Source: Furcasterigmium furcatum
Taxonomy: Eukaryota > Ascomycota > Sordariomycetes > Glomerellales > Plectosphaerellaceae
Assembly: GCA_001599815.1 (NCBI GenBank)
Contig: BCIA01000004.1
Span: forward strand, 5,048,082 to 5,112,081
DNA: 64,000 nt
Reading direction: 5' to 3'
Shown: positions 22,466 to 34,743 of the stretch, one piece after another
How the letters are laid out: every line of letters begins with the position of its first letter
Position numbering within the stretch: position 1 is the stretch's first letter
Position numbers and translations under genes: made by a program
Notes under the pieces: model-generated
What the model was told of the DNA's origin: nothing
What the model saw: the letters and a program-made list of their open reading frames with translations, nothing else
The model's database searches: none

Positions 22466-23773
22466 GGTGAGATCCAGGGATGAGAAAAGGGGTCGAGCAG
22501 ATGGATGCTCAAGGCAGGTTCAGACGAGAAGTGCGAAGCGGCCGGGTAAAAGTAGCCTGCAGCTGCCTCTTGCGAGCGTTGCTCTTCCAGTCGTCACTCC
22601 GTCATCGGTCATGAATGGCCGCCGATCCACAGGGGAAGACTCGCAGCAATTGGCTCGACCCCCTCTTGACCTTGGAGGAACCCGGAACTCTGCTGTGACG
22701 ATCTCCGAGTCGAGACCCGTTCATCTCCGACTGATCTAATCAGATCGATCAAATACGAGTACTTGAGTATCTGCCAGTACGTAACCAACAGGGACGATTT
22801 ATCCACTTATGAAGCTGAACGTAGGTCGACTTTCCCCTTATCAAGACCTCACTCCGGTCCTGACTACCTCATACCAGAGTCACGTGGCACTTCGGTGGTG
22901 ATGAGTGCAATCACCGTCAACTTGCAATTCGACGACTGGGTGACTTCTAATCGTGGTTGCTAACCCAACTTGCAATTCGACGACTGGGTGACTTCTAATC
23001 GTGGTTGCTAACCTACAGTAGTATAAGTTCAATTCTTCCTATCCCCTTTGGCACGACTGACGAAACACAAGACGGTTGCCACTCCTTCGCGTCATGAGCC
23101 GTGAGGACAGTCTCATCTAAGACGAAGATGGCTGCAAAACGAAGTAGCTCCGCGGGTGTCCAAGTAATGCGGAAACGAAATCCGTGCATCTTGGGAAGCC
23201 GCTCGTAAGGGTCTCTCGAGTCCTCCATTGGCGGTGACTCCGAAAGAGAGGACGACGTTCGGCTGGCTCCGGTAATGGGGGAGCGTCGCCCTCTGCTATG
23301 GTGGGAGGCTGGCTGTCCATGATTTTGTTGGCGTGCCTCGTGCGTAATGATCGCACGGATGATTGGAATTTGAGCAGAGAAGGAGCTGAGCCGCTCTCGA
23401 GTCTCAACAGGCTGCGTGCTCTGAAGATGCTGTGGGTGAACAATCCCGGTGCTCTGGGGTAGAGGAAAGTCAAGTGAACCGAGGGATGCCGCCAAATCGA
23501 TTATTGAATTCGGGACAACCAGATCAGATGACAGCACAAGGCACAGAGAGAGTCAGCAGCAAACATAGTTCGGGCGCACGTAGGCTCGGAGGCGTTCCTG
23601 GAGTAGAGGAAACTCTCAAGCCGTTTCAAGTCAATCTGGAAGAAACCTTATTTAGGCAGTAAAGACTATCTGAATGCAAGCCTGAGCCTCTATAGAACAA
23701 TAGTAAACACTCTGAAAAGCTACCAAAGAAGCGACTGACGCGAAGCGAACGACGGAATGTTTTCATGGGCGCC
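22466..23773. other. Intergenic region with a perfect 48-bp tandem duplication
   Basis: No gene is supported. A 174-codon minus-strand frame at 23013-23537 has no recognisable domain. The notable structure is the tandem duplication at 22918-23013. Confidence 0.5.
22918..23013. repeat. Perfect 48-bp tandem duplication
   Basis: The 48-bp unit beginning CAACTTGCAATTCGACGACT and ending GTTGCTAACC occurs at 22918-22965 and again, identical, at 22966-23013. The unit ends in a branch-point-like GCTAACC. Confidence 0.95.
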
Positions 23774-25018
23774 TCACAACAGAGTCGGGACCTCGTCACC
23801 AAGCTCCTTGTCCTTGCCGGCCTCCAGGTACGGGATCATCGACTTGGCCGTGCCGACAACCGACTCGCGATAGGAAAGGTACTTCTGCCCCGAGAGATCC
23901 TCGAACCTGCTCCCATCCATGCCAACCTCTTCCTCTCCCCAGCTGACATCGTCGGGAGACCGTCCATGGTCAAGATCACCGGCACGGATGACGTCCTTCC
24001 TCTCCGGGAACTCCTGACGGAGAATGTCAGCCATGGTCTGCACAGACCCCTTGTAGGCTGACAGCAGAAGCCTCTTCCCGCTGAATTTCTCAGGGTCCTG
24101 GACGCCGAGGACCACAGCGCGAGAGACGTCACGGACGTCAACGTACGCCGGCGTCCGGAAGTCCTCCGGCCACGCCCCGCCCCCGAAGACGTGCCAGATC
24201 ATCTGGGCGCTGGCGACCAGGGCCCTCGGGTCCTCGGGGCGAACGACAACCGGCCCGAGGACGAAGGATGGATTGACCGAGACGCCGACGAAGCTCGACT
24301 TGCGGTTCGGGGAATTGATGAAGTCCCAGAACCCCTGCTCCGCGGCCACCTTGACGGCGGCGTAGTTCAGCCCGGGGGGCGAGTTGGCCCCTAGACCGAT
24401 GGCCATGTCGACGTACTGCGGGTTGAACTCGTCGCCAGTGTAGCGCTTCCCGGGGGCGTCCTCCATGCTCATCATCGCCGCGAGGGAGGAGAGGAGCACG
24501 ACACTCTTGAGCTGCGGGCCGGCGTGGGCCTCGGCGGAGCGGAGGACGTGGGAAATGCCGTCCCGGGACTGGGCTATGCATGTGGCGGCGTCGGCGAGGT
24601 CTTCCTTGCGGATGCCGGCGGAGGCGATGTGGGCAATGCCGACGACGCCTTGGACGGCCGCGTCGAGGGCGCCGGGGGCGAAGACGTCGGGGACCTCGAC
24701 GAGTTCGAGGGTGCCCGCGTCGATGTAGGCCTGGAAAGCCTCGGAGAGGATGTGTTGGTTCTTTGCGAGAGAGCGGACTGTACCCCTGACTGCGGAAAAG
24801 GGGTTAGTAATGGTCTCGAGGAAGACAGAGGGAGTTGTGTGGGTGGACGAGGAGAGTGGAGGCGGGAGAAAGGGGGAATGGGGAAGTCGTCAGGGGGCGT
24901 GGTGAAAAGGGGGTGTTGTACCTCGATACCCGGCGGCCAAGAACTGGACGGCGGCAGCGGAAGCAATGAAGCCATTGATACCAGTGACCAAGACGATGGA
25001 AGAGGAGGGGGAAGCCAT
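23774..25018 (-). CDS. NAD(P)-dependent reductase, extended-SDR / dihydroflavonol-reductase-like
   Basis: Two exons on the minus strand (25018-24922, 24789-23774) give 370 aa. The N-terminal Rossmann motif VTGINGFIA binds NAD(P). After the intron the strand VRSLAKN continues the fold, followed by VVGIAHIAS, VLLSSLAA and NYAAVKVAAE. The last resembles the catalytic Tyr-x3-Lys of extended SDRs (YAAVK). Length fits the ketoreductase / cinnamyl-alcohol-reductase group of fungal extended SDRs. The intron has a canonical branch (CTAAC). A TATA element lies about 115 nt upstream of the start codon. The substrate is unknown. Confidence 0.85.
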
Positions 25019-25857
25019 GGTGATGAAGACAGGTGGAGGTAAGGAGAGACGGAGGCCGAGCAGGGTGAGCAGAATCATCAGGAGGGAAAGAGGAAGAAAA
25101 GGGGGAAGAAGCTGGATTCACCGCGTCGATCAATTTATACCCCTCTTTTCCCACCAGGACATGAGCCACGCATGACTGAGCACACCTCGACAGGCACAAC
25201 TTGGAGGGAAATCCCCTCAGCCGGCTGTGATTCTTGTTGCTGTCCACGGACAAAATCCTGCCCCCCTTCCTTTTTAGGCCTCGTCGCGCGATGTCATAGG
25301 CTCTTCAGCGATCACGCGTCGACAGCCCCGCACGTCCAGGGCGTGTTATGCCATTCGCTGCCCTCCCCACTCGCGAGACGGACCGACCACGAAACGGACC
25401 ACGAAGGCGCGGTCGAGCGGTTTTGCTGTCCAGATAGGCTGTCGTCAGGGCTACACGATGTCGAGTAGGCAGTCCTTAGAAATACCTCTGGTGGGTAAGA
25501 AGCTATCTCGATTTCTGAGGGCGAGAGAAAGGCCATCTCAATGATCTGTGGCTTGATCTGAAGTCTGGTCGACGTGATCGTTCCGAGAGCGGCCATCCCA
25601 CCTGCGACCCTCTTGCTAGGGAACGACGGGCATCAAAAGGAGCCGAAGATGATATGGGAGGCATGGGGGAAGCAGATTCCATTGCTTTCTATTAATATCT
25701 TCCCTGTAGAGCTCCTGCCTAAGATCAGGCCGAGACAGCGGAACGGGTGACCGGTTCTCTGAGACGACCCCCACAAGAGAACATCTCGACACGCACTCCT
25801 AAATCCGACGCCCTCATAAATGCCAGAGAACTTGAACCGATCAAGAAGCAACCCCGA
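25019..25857. other. Intergenic region between the reductase and zinc-finger genes
   Basis: The left part is the reductase promoter, with TATAAATT on the minus strand at 25132-25139. The remainder shows no supported gene or RNA. Confidence 0.45.
25132..25139 (-). promoter_or_regulatory. TATA box of the reductase gene
   Basis: TATAAATT on the minus strand lies about 115 nt upstream of the start codon at 25018. Confidence 0.45.
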
Positions 25858-26732
25858 TTATCTCCTCCGAAGAGCCTTGAAAACACGGAGAATGCTCTTC
25901 ATCCTCTTCTGGACGTCGTCGTAGCTCATGTAGCCGCAGTACCCTCCCTGCATGTGATTGAAGACTCCGGCCAGGGTGGTGAACTCTCTGTCGCACTCAT
26001 CGTCATTTGGGCAATGGTAGAGGCACTGCTCGTGGAACGGAGAATTGAGATGCTGCTTGAGGCCGTGCCAGTCGTAGAATTCGCGCCGACAGATGGAGCA
26101 TTCCCACCATCCCCTCCGATTTTGACGGTGCCGTCGTTGCGTATTCATAGGCTGGTCGAGCTCGGACTTGGTGAACACCGAATCTGGGTCAGCGGCTAGA
26201 AGAAAGCCGTAAAGCGTCTTTCGCGTGAATCGCGCGACGGAGCACCCGCCGGTTTCCAGTTGGTATATAATGCCCGTTGCGTCTACGTAGTCGGCGTCGC
26301 AAAGAGGACACATGATCTCTCCGGTGTGAATTGGAGATGACCGATGCTGGGAAGGCTCGTAAGTCAGTCGAGAAGAAGATCAAAGTCGGGATAGAGACAC
26401 CGCACCTGTTGTATGGCTTGAAGACTGCCGAAGTACCGGTCGCAATCAAAACAGAACCAGTGGTCCTCGATTTCATGTGCCTTCAGCTCCTCAGATGTGT
26501 CGAATCCCTCGCCGCAGTTGTGGTTTCCACAGTAGAAATCGAACTCCTCAGACGATGATTCCCAATGTCCCAGTGCGTTCATATGCTGGTGTGCTGCATT
26601 CAGACTTCCGAAGAATCTGTCACACGTGTGACACTCATATTCAGGCGGGTGATGGTTTAGCGCGTCCATGTGCTGATTTCGAGCACCGAAGTTGCAAAAC
26701 TCCCTCCAGCATGTTCCGCATGTCGGAGCCAT
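25858..26732 (-). CDS. C2H2 zinc-finger protein
   Basis: Two exons on the minus strand (26732-26406, 26346-25858) give 271 aa. There are several Cys2-His2 units: CGTCWREFCNFGARNQHMDALNH, CHTCDRFFGSLNAAHQHMNALGH, a degenerate CGNHNC unit, CFDCDRYFGSLQAIQQH across the splice junction, CPLCDADY, CSICRREFYDWHGLKQHL and CPNDDECDREF. The repeated CDRxFGSLxAxxQH fingers with Asn-Ala-Leu-(G/N)-H spacing resemble the fungal multi-C2H2 proteins often annotated only as zinc-finger domain proteins. Whether it binds DNA or RNA is not clear. The intron is short and in frame. Confidence 0.8.
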
Positions 26733-27261
26733 ACTCGAGTTGCGTGGTAGGTGGAAAGATCAACGAGGGTGAGGGAAGAAGAGAGCCGTTGACTTGGCTG
26801 TTGGAAACCAGGGTATTTGGTACAATGAAAACACAACTTGAGGTGGGAGAGTTGTGTCAAGTTGAAGAAGAAAACTCCTGTTCGAGGGAGAAAAAAAGTG
26901 AGGCAGCTGGAGTGGTGAGGTTGACCTGGGGAAGGTGCGTCCAGGCGACGCGCCTGCCCAACTTGGAGCAGGGAAGGGGAAAGCGCATATGTCTGGCAGC
27001 TTCCCCGGGACCCGGAGCCCCGGTTCCTGCATGGAGGGGCCCTAACTGTGCATCTGTGCCCGTTTTGGAGCTGCCTGCCGGGTTTGCACCGAGGGCCTGG
27101 GCTCTTGCCGGTGAGCAGCTCTCATGGAGACATCGAAGGCTGCCCGTGTTATGGGTTACAGAGAAATGGTACTGTACAATAACGGATACGAAGCATGGTT
27201 CGTTCGCGATACTTGGGCTGTGACTGTGTCTGACCCTCAGCTAAGTCTCTACCTCGCGATG
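26733..27261. other. Intergenic region upstream of the zinc-finger gene
   Basis: This is the promoter side of the zinc-finger gene and the 3' side of the repeat-containing secreted protein. A 248-codon plus-strand frame runs through it and into the zinc-finger gene; I regard it as antisense shadow. Confidence 0.45.
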
Positions 27262-28075
27262 TTAGGTATCGACAATCCCACCGAACACCTCCTCCAACAC
27301 CTCATCGAACACAGTAAACGGGTAGTCGTCCGTCTTCTTGGGCTTTTTCGGCGGGGGCTTTATAAAACCCCCCGGTCCTGAAGGGTCATCCCAGGGATCG
27401 CCCCTCTCACAGCCTATTCTCTCTCCATAAAACCATCTTTTCTTGGGGTTGTCGTGGACCGGGAGCTTGTCCCAGCGCCCTCTGTTGGGCGGCCCAATCC
27501 GGCCCTCTTCCTCCGGGCCGGCTAGGTAGCCCATGTTCTCCTTTCCGAACTGGACCGTCTTTGCCGGCGGCGGGTTAAACTCTCTCTTCTTCGGGTTGAC
27601 GTTCCACTCTTCCTTTAAGGGGTTGTCGTGAGTCGGCGACCACTTGTAGGAATGGTCTCCGTATTTCGATGGCCGCTGGCACCCGTGCTCTTTGTGTTGG
27701 TCCCCTCCCCCTTCGTAGTTCATGTTGTGCTCTCCCCAATAATATGGCATCTGCAAGTCGTTTCCTCGCCGGCGGATCCGACTGATCGGGCCCGGTGGCG
27801 GGTCCTTGGTATCTTGGGGGTCCTTGGTATCCTTTCCCTTTTCGTCGACGTAGCCCATGCTGTCCTTCCCCCATTCGATGGCATTCGAGGGGGGCGGCAT
27901 GGGGTATTTGCCTGTGTTCGAGCGCATTAGCAAGCGTTCACTACGCAGGATCGCACCACCGGTGTTTGTTACCTTGCAACGCCCCGGCGAGACCGGGCCC
28001 GAATAAGAGGGATGCGGTGATGCTGGTAGCGAGCATGGCCATGATGGCCATGGTGATAAATGTGGAGGAATGCAT
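27262..28075 (-). CDS. Secreted protein with internal WG-x3-MGY repeats
   Basis: Two exons on the minus strand (28075-27973, 27911-27262) give 250 aa. Exon 1 supplies a signal peptide (MHSSTFITMAIMAMLATSIT) that ends near AGALQG; it is joined by a 61-nt intron with branch GCTAAT and acceptor ACACAG. The mature part is Pro-, Gly- and charge-rich and low in hydrophobics. A motif recurs three times (EWGKDSMGY, YWGEHNMNY, QFGKENMGY) with a weaker fourth (FYGERIGC). A second motif, HDNP followed by PKKR, occurs twice, and there is one IRRRG. The basic pairs could be Kex2-type sites. I do not recognise a family. The C-terminus is a short acidic/hydrophobic segment. It is not a typical enzyme and could be an effector, wall protein or processed peptide precursor. 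Confidence 0.65.
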
Positions 28076-29986
28076 CGTGGCGTCAACTCAGGCGCCGCCG
28101 TAGACGCGATGCGAAATTTTCTTCGTTGGGTGGTCGCAGTCAGTTCAGTTGAATGGATGTGATGGTGGGAGAAACACTTGAGCCCAAGAAAATGTGCAGG
28201 TCGTGAGACTTATATAGCTCGTAGCATCACACAAATCAGCCAGGCACGACGCCCAGCGGCAACTGGGTTTGCTTGGGAACGAGTTTATTTGCGGTTTTGG
28301 CTTTCCCAGTTGACTGCGCTCGTGAGGCAAAATTTTGGGTTGGCGATGAGTCAACGGGCATCATGAGCGATGGCAGGTGGGATAAAGTTGAAAATGGCAG
28401 AGAGGGCTGAAACTCAAGCCAGCTCTCAATCGCATGCCAAGCCCCGGAGACAACACACGAAGACGGCTGTGACCATGTGATGGGCCAAGAAGCTGAGCTT
28501 CGACGCGCAATGATAGCGGCTTGCCAGGGAGCGCCGAAATCTGCCAAGTGCACTGCCAACGGCCTGATACGGCGTTGTCGTCGGGCGGACCATCTTGTCA
28601 GGTCGTTCACCACGGCGCGGGATGTGGAGCTCCAAGTGGTGTGGCGGCGCCCTTCTCGTGGATTTGACAAGGCTCCGAAGTAAACCTGGAAGTGCAGCCA
28701 TGCGGGCTTAAGATTATTTTATGTGGCGACAGCCTGCCAAATTCTAAGTACGCGGGATGCCAGTCGGAGCGACGGGCGGACTCGGGCGGGAAGAAAGAGG
28801 AGTCTCGGGGGCACCGACGACGGGTATGTCGGTGCGCCGGGCGCATTGAGCGCCGATGTTGGGGCGTTTGGGCCGTTGAGAGGGCCCCGAGTATCACATG
28901 CTTTCACTCCACGCCGAAACTGACGTCAAATGTTCTGGAATGCAAATAATTGATCCCCCTTGCTGACACGTCAACACGTATGCAATCTCGTCTCGGCCGA
29001 AGCCTGGACAAGGCCCAGATTGGCGAGATGATAAGAATTAGTAGTAAGTAGGCAGGCACAAGTTCAAGGTCTACCGAACCTCGGCTCATTCTGCTGACGG
29101 AGACAGCACGTCAATTCGCCTGGCCAAGTGAAGAGTCGGAAACTGGGGCCTGAAATATAGTGGATTAGGTTCAGCACCGTTCAGGGACCTGGCAGCCCTA
29201 AAAGTTCTCAGGCTGGCTTAGTCAGGGCAAAACTTGCCGGAGCTAGTGCCCTCCCGACTTTTCCACACGCGGGCCGTTTTCAAGTTCAACTGCCCGCCCG
29301 AACCAACACCATGGATCACGATTACGTACCTTGGTTGCTTGGCTGGGATCACCATCGTCTGCGGATCGACCCCAAGGCCGGTCGACGTCGCCGTGTTCAA
29401 GTTCCGAGGAACCCCCCTTGCCACGTCGTCGATCACACCTGCAGCATGGGATCCGACCGGACTGTCGGGCAGATCCCATCCCGCGTCGCCCTTCGGCGCC
29501 TCCTAGCCGTGTCCTCGACCCACGATCCCTGAATCGCGACACGGCAGTGGCCCGCTGTTTGCGGCTGTGGGCCAAGCATTTCATGCGCAATCCCGGCGCC
29601 GCGTTCAAACGTGGCGGGCAAATGCCGCTGAGCTGGAGCTTCGAGGTCCACTGGAGTGGACGTCGGTCGCCTTCACACCCATTGCGACAGATCCGTCTGC
29701 CGGGCCCACGTCGTTTCGAGCAGGAACCGAGGCATCTGAACACGCAGCTCGTCCAGTGAAGATCGATCCATAATAATAGCCATGGACCGTCTCGAGGAGG
29801 GACTCGACTTTAAAAGGAAAGGCCTGCTTGCTAGCGATGAAGCTGTCTCACCATGCAAACACCTTAAGTCTCTTAAGATACCCCTCACCACCTCTCGTCT
29901 CGTCTCGTCTATTCTCTTCTTCATCATCAGCAGCAGTTCGCGCCCATTTTTAGTGATACCCCTTGCCTGGCAGGACGCACCGCACA
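28076..29986. other. Long intergenic region before the P450 gene
   Basis: About 1.9 kb without a supported gene. The left end is the promoter of the secreted repeat protein (TATA at 28209-28216, minus). The right end is the CYP505 promoter, with a TTTAAAAGG element near 29809 and a pyrimidine-rich TCTCG repeat leader at about 29896-29925. Overlapping frames around 29230-29760 lack consistent codon or domain signal and may be a relic. Confidence 0.4.
28209..28216 (-). promoter_or_regulatory. TATA box of the secreted repeat-protein gene
   Basis: TATATAAG on the minus strand lies about 135 nt upstream of the start codon at 28075. It supports the exon 1 model with the signal peptide. Confidence 0.5.
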
Positions 29987-32900
29987 ATGTCGGACACAGT
30001 ACCAATCCCCCAGCCTGAGGGGCTGCCCATCCTCGGGAACATTGGGAATGTCGACAAGGAATTCCCCTTGGGGTCGATGGTGTCCCTCTCAGACCAATTT
30101 GGTACGTTCCATGAAGCTGCCTCGGACCAGCGGCATGGTCAAGTCCGGAGCTGATTGTTTGTCTAGGCGAGATCTACCGCATGCGCTTCCCCGGCAGATC
30201 GGTCGTGTTCGTCTCGACCCAGTCCCTCATCAACGAGACCTGCGATGAGAAGCGTTTCAGAAAGTCGGTCAACTCAACATTAAATGTCGGTACCTAACTC
30301 ATTATTATCTCCAAGTGTGCGCAAAACTGACGTGGGCTGGCCCAGAACGTCCGGGATGGCGTCCACGATGGCCTCTTCACAGCAAAAGAAGGCGAGGAGA
30401 ACTGGGGCATCGCCCACCGAGTTCTGATGCCTGCGTTCGGGCCACTCTCCATCCGCGGCATGTTCGACGAGATGCACGACATCGCCTCCCAGCTCACCCT
30501 GAAATGGGCTCGGTACGGCCCGGAGACCCCGATCATGGTCACCGACGACTTCACGAGACTCACCCTGGACACCCTGGCCCTCTGCTCCATGGGCTTCCGG
30601 TTCAACAGCTTCTACTCACCCGTACTCCATCCCTTCATCGAAGCAATGGGCGACTTCCTCGTCGAGTCGGGCCGCAAGAGCAACAGATTACCGCTGCCCT
30701 CGCTCTTCTATCGGTCCAAGGACCAGAAGTACGAGAACGACATCAACACCATGCGGACCACGGCAAGGGATGTCCTTGAGTCCCGCAAGGCAAACAAGCC
30801 GGACCGCCGTGACCTGTTGACGGCCATGCTGGAAGGCGCCGATCCCAAGACCGGCAAGCACATGACCGACGACAGCATCATGGACAACCTCATCACCTTC
30901 CTGATTGCTGGCCACGAAACTACCTCCGGCCTGCTGTCTTTCGCCTTTTATCAACTCCTCAAGCACCCCGAAGCCTACCGCAAGGCCCAGCAGGAGGTCG
31001 ACGACGTCGTCGGAAAGGGCACCATCAGGGTTGAGCACATGTCCAAGCTTCCCTACATCAACGGCGTCCTCCGAGAAACCCTTCGCCTGAACGCCACCAT
31101 TCCGCTCTTCACCGTTGAACCTCGCGAGGACACGCTCATCGCCGGAAAGTACCCCGTCTCCCAGGGGGAGACCATCGTCAATCTCTTGGCCAAGTCCCAC
31201 CGCGACCCTCTCGTCTACGGCGACGATGCCGACGAGTTCAAGCCGGAGCGCATGCTCGACGCCGACTTCGATAAGCGCGGCAAAGAGTTCCCCAACTGCT
31301 GGAAGCCGTTCGGCAACGGCATGCGTGCCTGCATCGGTCGCCCCTTTGCCTGGCAGGAGGCGCTGCTCGTCATGGCCATGTTGCTGCAGAACTTCAATTT
31401 TGTCCTGGACCCCAACTACGTCTTTGGAATGAAGCAGACCCTGACGATCAAACCGAAGGACCTCCACATGCGGGCCATCTTGAGGGAGGGCCTCACGCCC
31501 ACCATTCTGGAGCGCCGCCTCGCCGGTCTGCCAGTCGATTCGGAGGCGGACAACAAGTCGGTGCACTCCTCTACCAAGAGCTCGGCCGGTGGAAAGTCAT
31601 CCGGAATCCCGATGACCGTGCTTTATGGTTCGAACAGCGGCACATGCGAATCTCTCGCGCAACGCATCGCCTCGGACGCTCCCGAGCACGGTTTCCGCGC
31701 CACCAAGGTCGACTGTCTCGATAGCGCGAATGGCAAACTGCCCACTGACCAGCCGGTCGTGATTGTGACGGCCTCATACGAGGGTCAACCGCCCGACAAT
31801 GCCGGGCACTTCGTCTCTTGGATTGAGGGTCTCGCCAAGGATGAGCAGGGGAAGGCTCTCGAGAATGTCTCCTATGCGGTGTATGGGTGCGGCAACCGCG
31901 AATGGTCACAGACGTTCCATCGCATCCCCAAGCTGGTCGATTCATCGCTGCAGAAGGCCGGAGCTAGTCGTATTGCTGATACGGGGCTGACCGACGTGTC
32001 CACCGGAGAGGTGTTTACCGACTTTGAGACTTGGGAGGACGAGACCCTCTGGCCTTCGCTCAGGAAGAAGTATGCTTCGGCGGCTACCGAGTCGAATGGT
32101 GATGCAGTGTCTGGTGCCCAGAAGATCAAGGGCGTCGACGTCACAGTTTCCACTCCCCGAACTTCGACCCTGAGGCAAGATGTGAAAGAAGCAGTGGTTG
32201 TCAGCGCCAGGTCTCTCACCAAGTCGGATGATATCTCGCATGGCGTCAAGAGGCATCTCGAGATCAAGCTGCCAGAAGGCATGACCTACAAGTCGGGCGA
32301 CTACCTGGCCGTACTTCCCATCAACCCCAAGGAGAGTGTTCACCGAGCGTTGCGGCGCTTCGGACTGCCGAGAGACGCCTACCTAAGCATCTCGGCCGAT
32401 GGACCTACCTCGTTGCCCGTCAACGAGACTGTCCCGGCGTACGATCTGCTGAGCTCTTACGTCGAGCTCTCCCAGCCCACGACAAAGAGGGTGAGTTTTC
32501 TACGACGTAAACTGTCCGGATCGATCTAACCGTATACAGACTCTTCTTACACTCATCGAGTACGCCGAAGACGAGGCAACCAAGGCTGACCTCACCCGTC
32601 TCGCGGGCGACGCACATGCCGAAGAGATCGTCTCGAAGCGAACATCCGTTCTTGATGTCCTCGAGCGCTACCCTACGACTATCAACGTCCCCATCGGCGT
32701 GTTCCTCACTCTTCTGCCGCCCATGAGGGTTCGCCAGTACTCCATCTCCTCCTCTCCGCTGTCCGATCCAACCCATGTAACCCTCACCTTCTCGGTTGTC
32801 GGCGGCGACCCCTCTCACTCCGGGACTGGTCACCTCTACATGGGTGTCGCGTCCAACTATCTGGGATCTCTCGCCCCGGGTGATGCCCTCCACGTCGCCA

Positions 32901-33427
32901 TCCGCCCGCCGGCGGGTGCGCATTTCCGCCTTCCCACGGACCCCTCCAAGACTCCCATTATCTGCATCGCCGCCGGCACCGGCCTCGCTCCTTTCCGCGC
33001 CTTCATCCAGGAACGCGCCGCGATGCTCGCCGCCGGCCGCACCGACCTCGCGCCGGCGATGCTGTTCTTCGGCTGCCGCTCTCCGGACCACGACGACCTC
33101 TACCGCGAGGAGCTGGACGACTGGCAGCGTCTCGGGGCCGTCGACGTCCGGCGGGCGTACAGCCGCGCGCCGGAGCAGAGCGGCGGGTGCAAGCACGTCC
33201 AGGACAGGATGTGGGCGGATAGGGCCGAGCTGGTCGACATGTGGAAGCGGGATGCGAAGGTTTACGTGTGCGGATCGAGGGCCGTGGCGAACTCGGCGAG
33301 GGATATGGCCATCAAGCTGCGCGTGGAGATGCTGGCGCAGAAGGGCGAGTGGACGGATGCTGAGGCTGCCGCGGAGTGGTTCGAGTCGCTGCGGAACATG
33401 CGGTATGTGATGGATGTATTTGATTAG
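29987..33427 (+). CDS. CYP505-type self-sufficient P450 (P450:CPR fusion)
   Basis: Four exons (29987-30101, 30167-30285, 30346-32490, 32540-33427) give 1088 aa, normal for CYP505. The family hydroxylates fatty acids or alkyl chains near the omega end, using a fused reductase. Heme domain: PxPxGLPILGN start, I-helix AGHETTS, ExxR motif ETLR and the heme-thiolate FGNGMRACIGR. After a linker at about residue 500, the flavodoxin domain begins VLYGSNSGTCESLA (FMN). The FAD/NADPH domain carries RQYSISSSP and GTGLAPFRAFIQER near the end. Introns 1 and 4th-exon junctions are clean; the intron 2 donor (GTCGGT at 30286) is weak. There is no membrane anchor. The substrate is unknown, and a link to the distant NRPS is speculative. 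Confidence 0.93.
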
Positions 33428-34743
33428 ATGGGGGAGGGGGTTGGTACAGGGGATTCAACTTGCAAGGCATTGAGCCTACGGCGTTTGCTTCGGGGATACT
33501 GCATACGGCGGACGAATCTACTGCCGATCGAGCATCGTATAGTTTATATGACTCTTCTTTTAGTCTAGACAACCGAGATGGCCTGTTACTCAGATGGAGA
33601 TAATTCTAGAACCGCCAGATCGACGGCTCGCAGTTCAAGAAAACCAATCTGGAAGGCAATGTGCCGGACTTCCGCCTTACACGCCTCCTGCCAAGATGTC
33701 AGAGGCAGGAGGCTGCCATCCTGGAGTGCAAATGATGGGGCAATGTATTCGGGACAATCATTTAATACAGCATGGGATCCCCATTCGGCAGTTTGGCGCC
33801 GCTTCCCCTGCTGACGGGTTGCCCGAGATACCCCTGAATGGGGAGTGAGAGGGGAGAGCGCCGTGTCGCCGCCGCCCACTCCGCAGTAAGTAGCTCGAAG
33901 AGACGCACGAGAACCACTGGAGAGTAATTATAGGCTTTGGATATAATCGACCAAACTATGTAGCTCGCTGGGTCGCGTGCTGCCGGCAATGCCACTGCGG
34001 TGCATGAGCCGACGATGCTGTCCTAATGGGTCGGGGATTTTATTTACCACAGCGCAGAGCTGATCAGTAGATCAGCGGTGCCAGTCAAATTTCTCCTTTC
34101 GGTCCCCCGCATCGAGGATCCTGGAAGCGATGCAGGGGCCTGAAACCACGTCGGGTGATTGAAGGCGGGTCGCGGACGCGGTCTCGGCCCATGACCCTCG
34201 GACTCGGGTGAAGTGCTTGTACCTCGCACCCGGGGATGATCTGGAAAGATCGTCGGTGTGATCTGCTCGGGAGTTTGGCGGTGTTTTGGGGAGTTGATTT
34301 TGAAGTGTCAAGTGTCGGGAATCTGGCGATGGCTTCACGTCTGGGACAATTAAGCAATCCGGACTCACTAACAAGACACTGATAAACCCTCACTTCGACT
34401 GACCCCGACTTACCTAAGACCGCCCAGCGACTCGCGGTCATCCACTTCGCGTACGACTTCTGAAACGGAGTTCCCTTTTAATTTAGCGAAGACGCTCGTC
34501 GCTTGACAGGACAGGGATCGGATCCCTACCGACATCCCATCTCCTGTCGGCTGTCATCCAATGTTTAAATCATCACGAACAGCCGCCATGGACTCAGAGA
34601 TGAAGTCTCTCTCTCGAGCTCTTTCTCTCTTTGCTCTCTTCCACTGTCGCTCCTTTGACAACGTTCATTCTTTTCAGTCCGACTGACCTTTTTCGTTCAC
34701 TCCTTCACCAGCCATTCATTCATTCTTTCGATAGCCCTCCAGG
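33428..34743. other. Intergenic region before the secreted Ser/Thr-rich protein
   Basis: About 1.3 kb with no supported gene. The right end has a CT-rich leader (34610-34743) typical of a strongly transcribed fungal gene. Confidence 0.45.

Noticed and set aside
23013..23537. 174-codon minus-strand frame next to the tandem repeat
   Set aside because: It shows no recognisable domain and ends at the repeat boundary. Composition is not clearly coding.
26477..27223. 248-codon plus-strand frame over the zinc-finger promoter
   Set aside because: It overlaps exon 1 of the C2H2 gene in antisense, has no domain, and has no splice or TATA support.
29234..29759. Three overlapping plus- and minus-strand frames before the P450 gene
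   Set aside because: They conflict with each other and none shows family motifs. At most they are a relic, not annotated as a gene.
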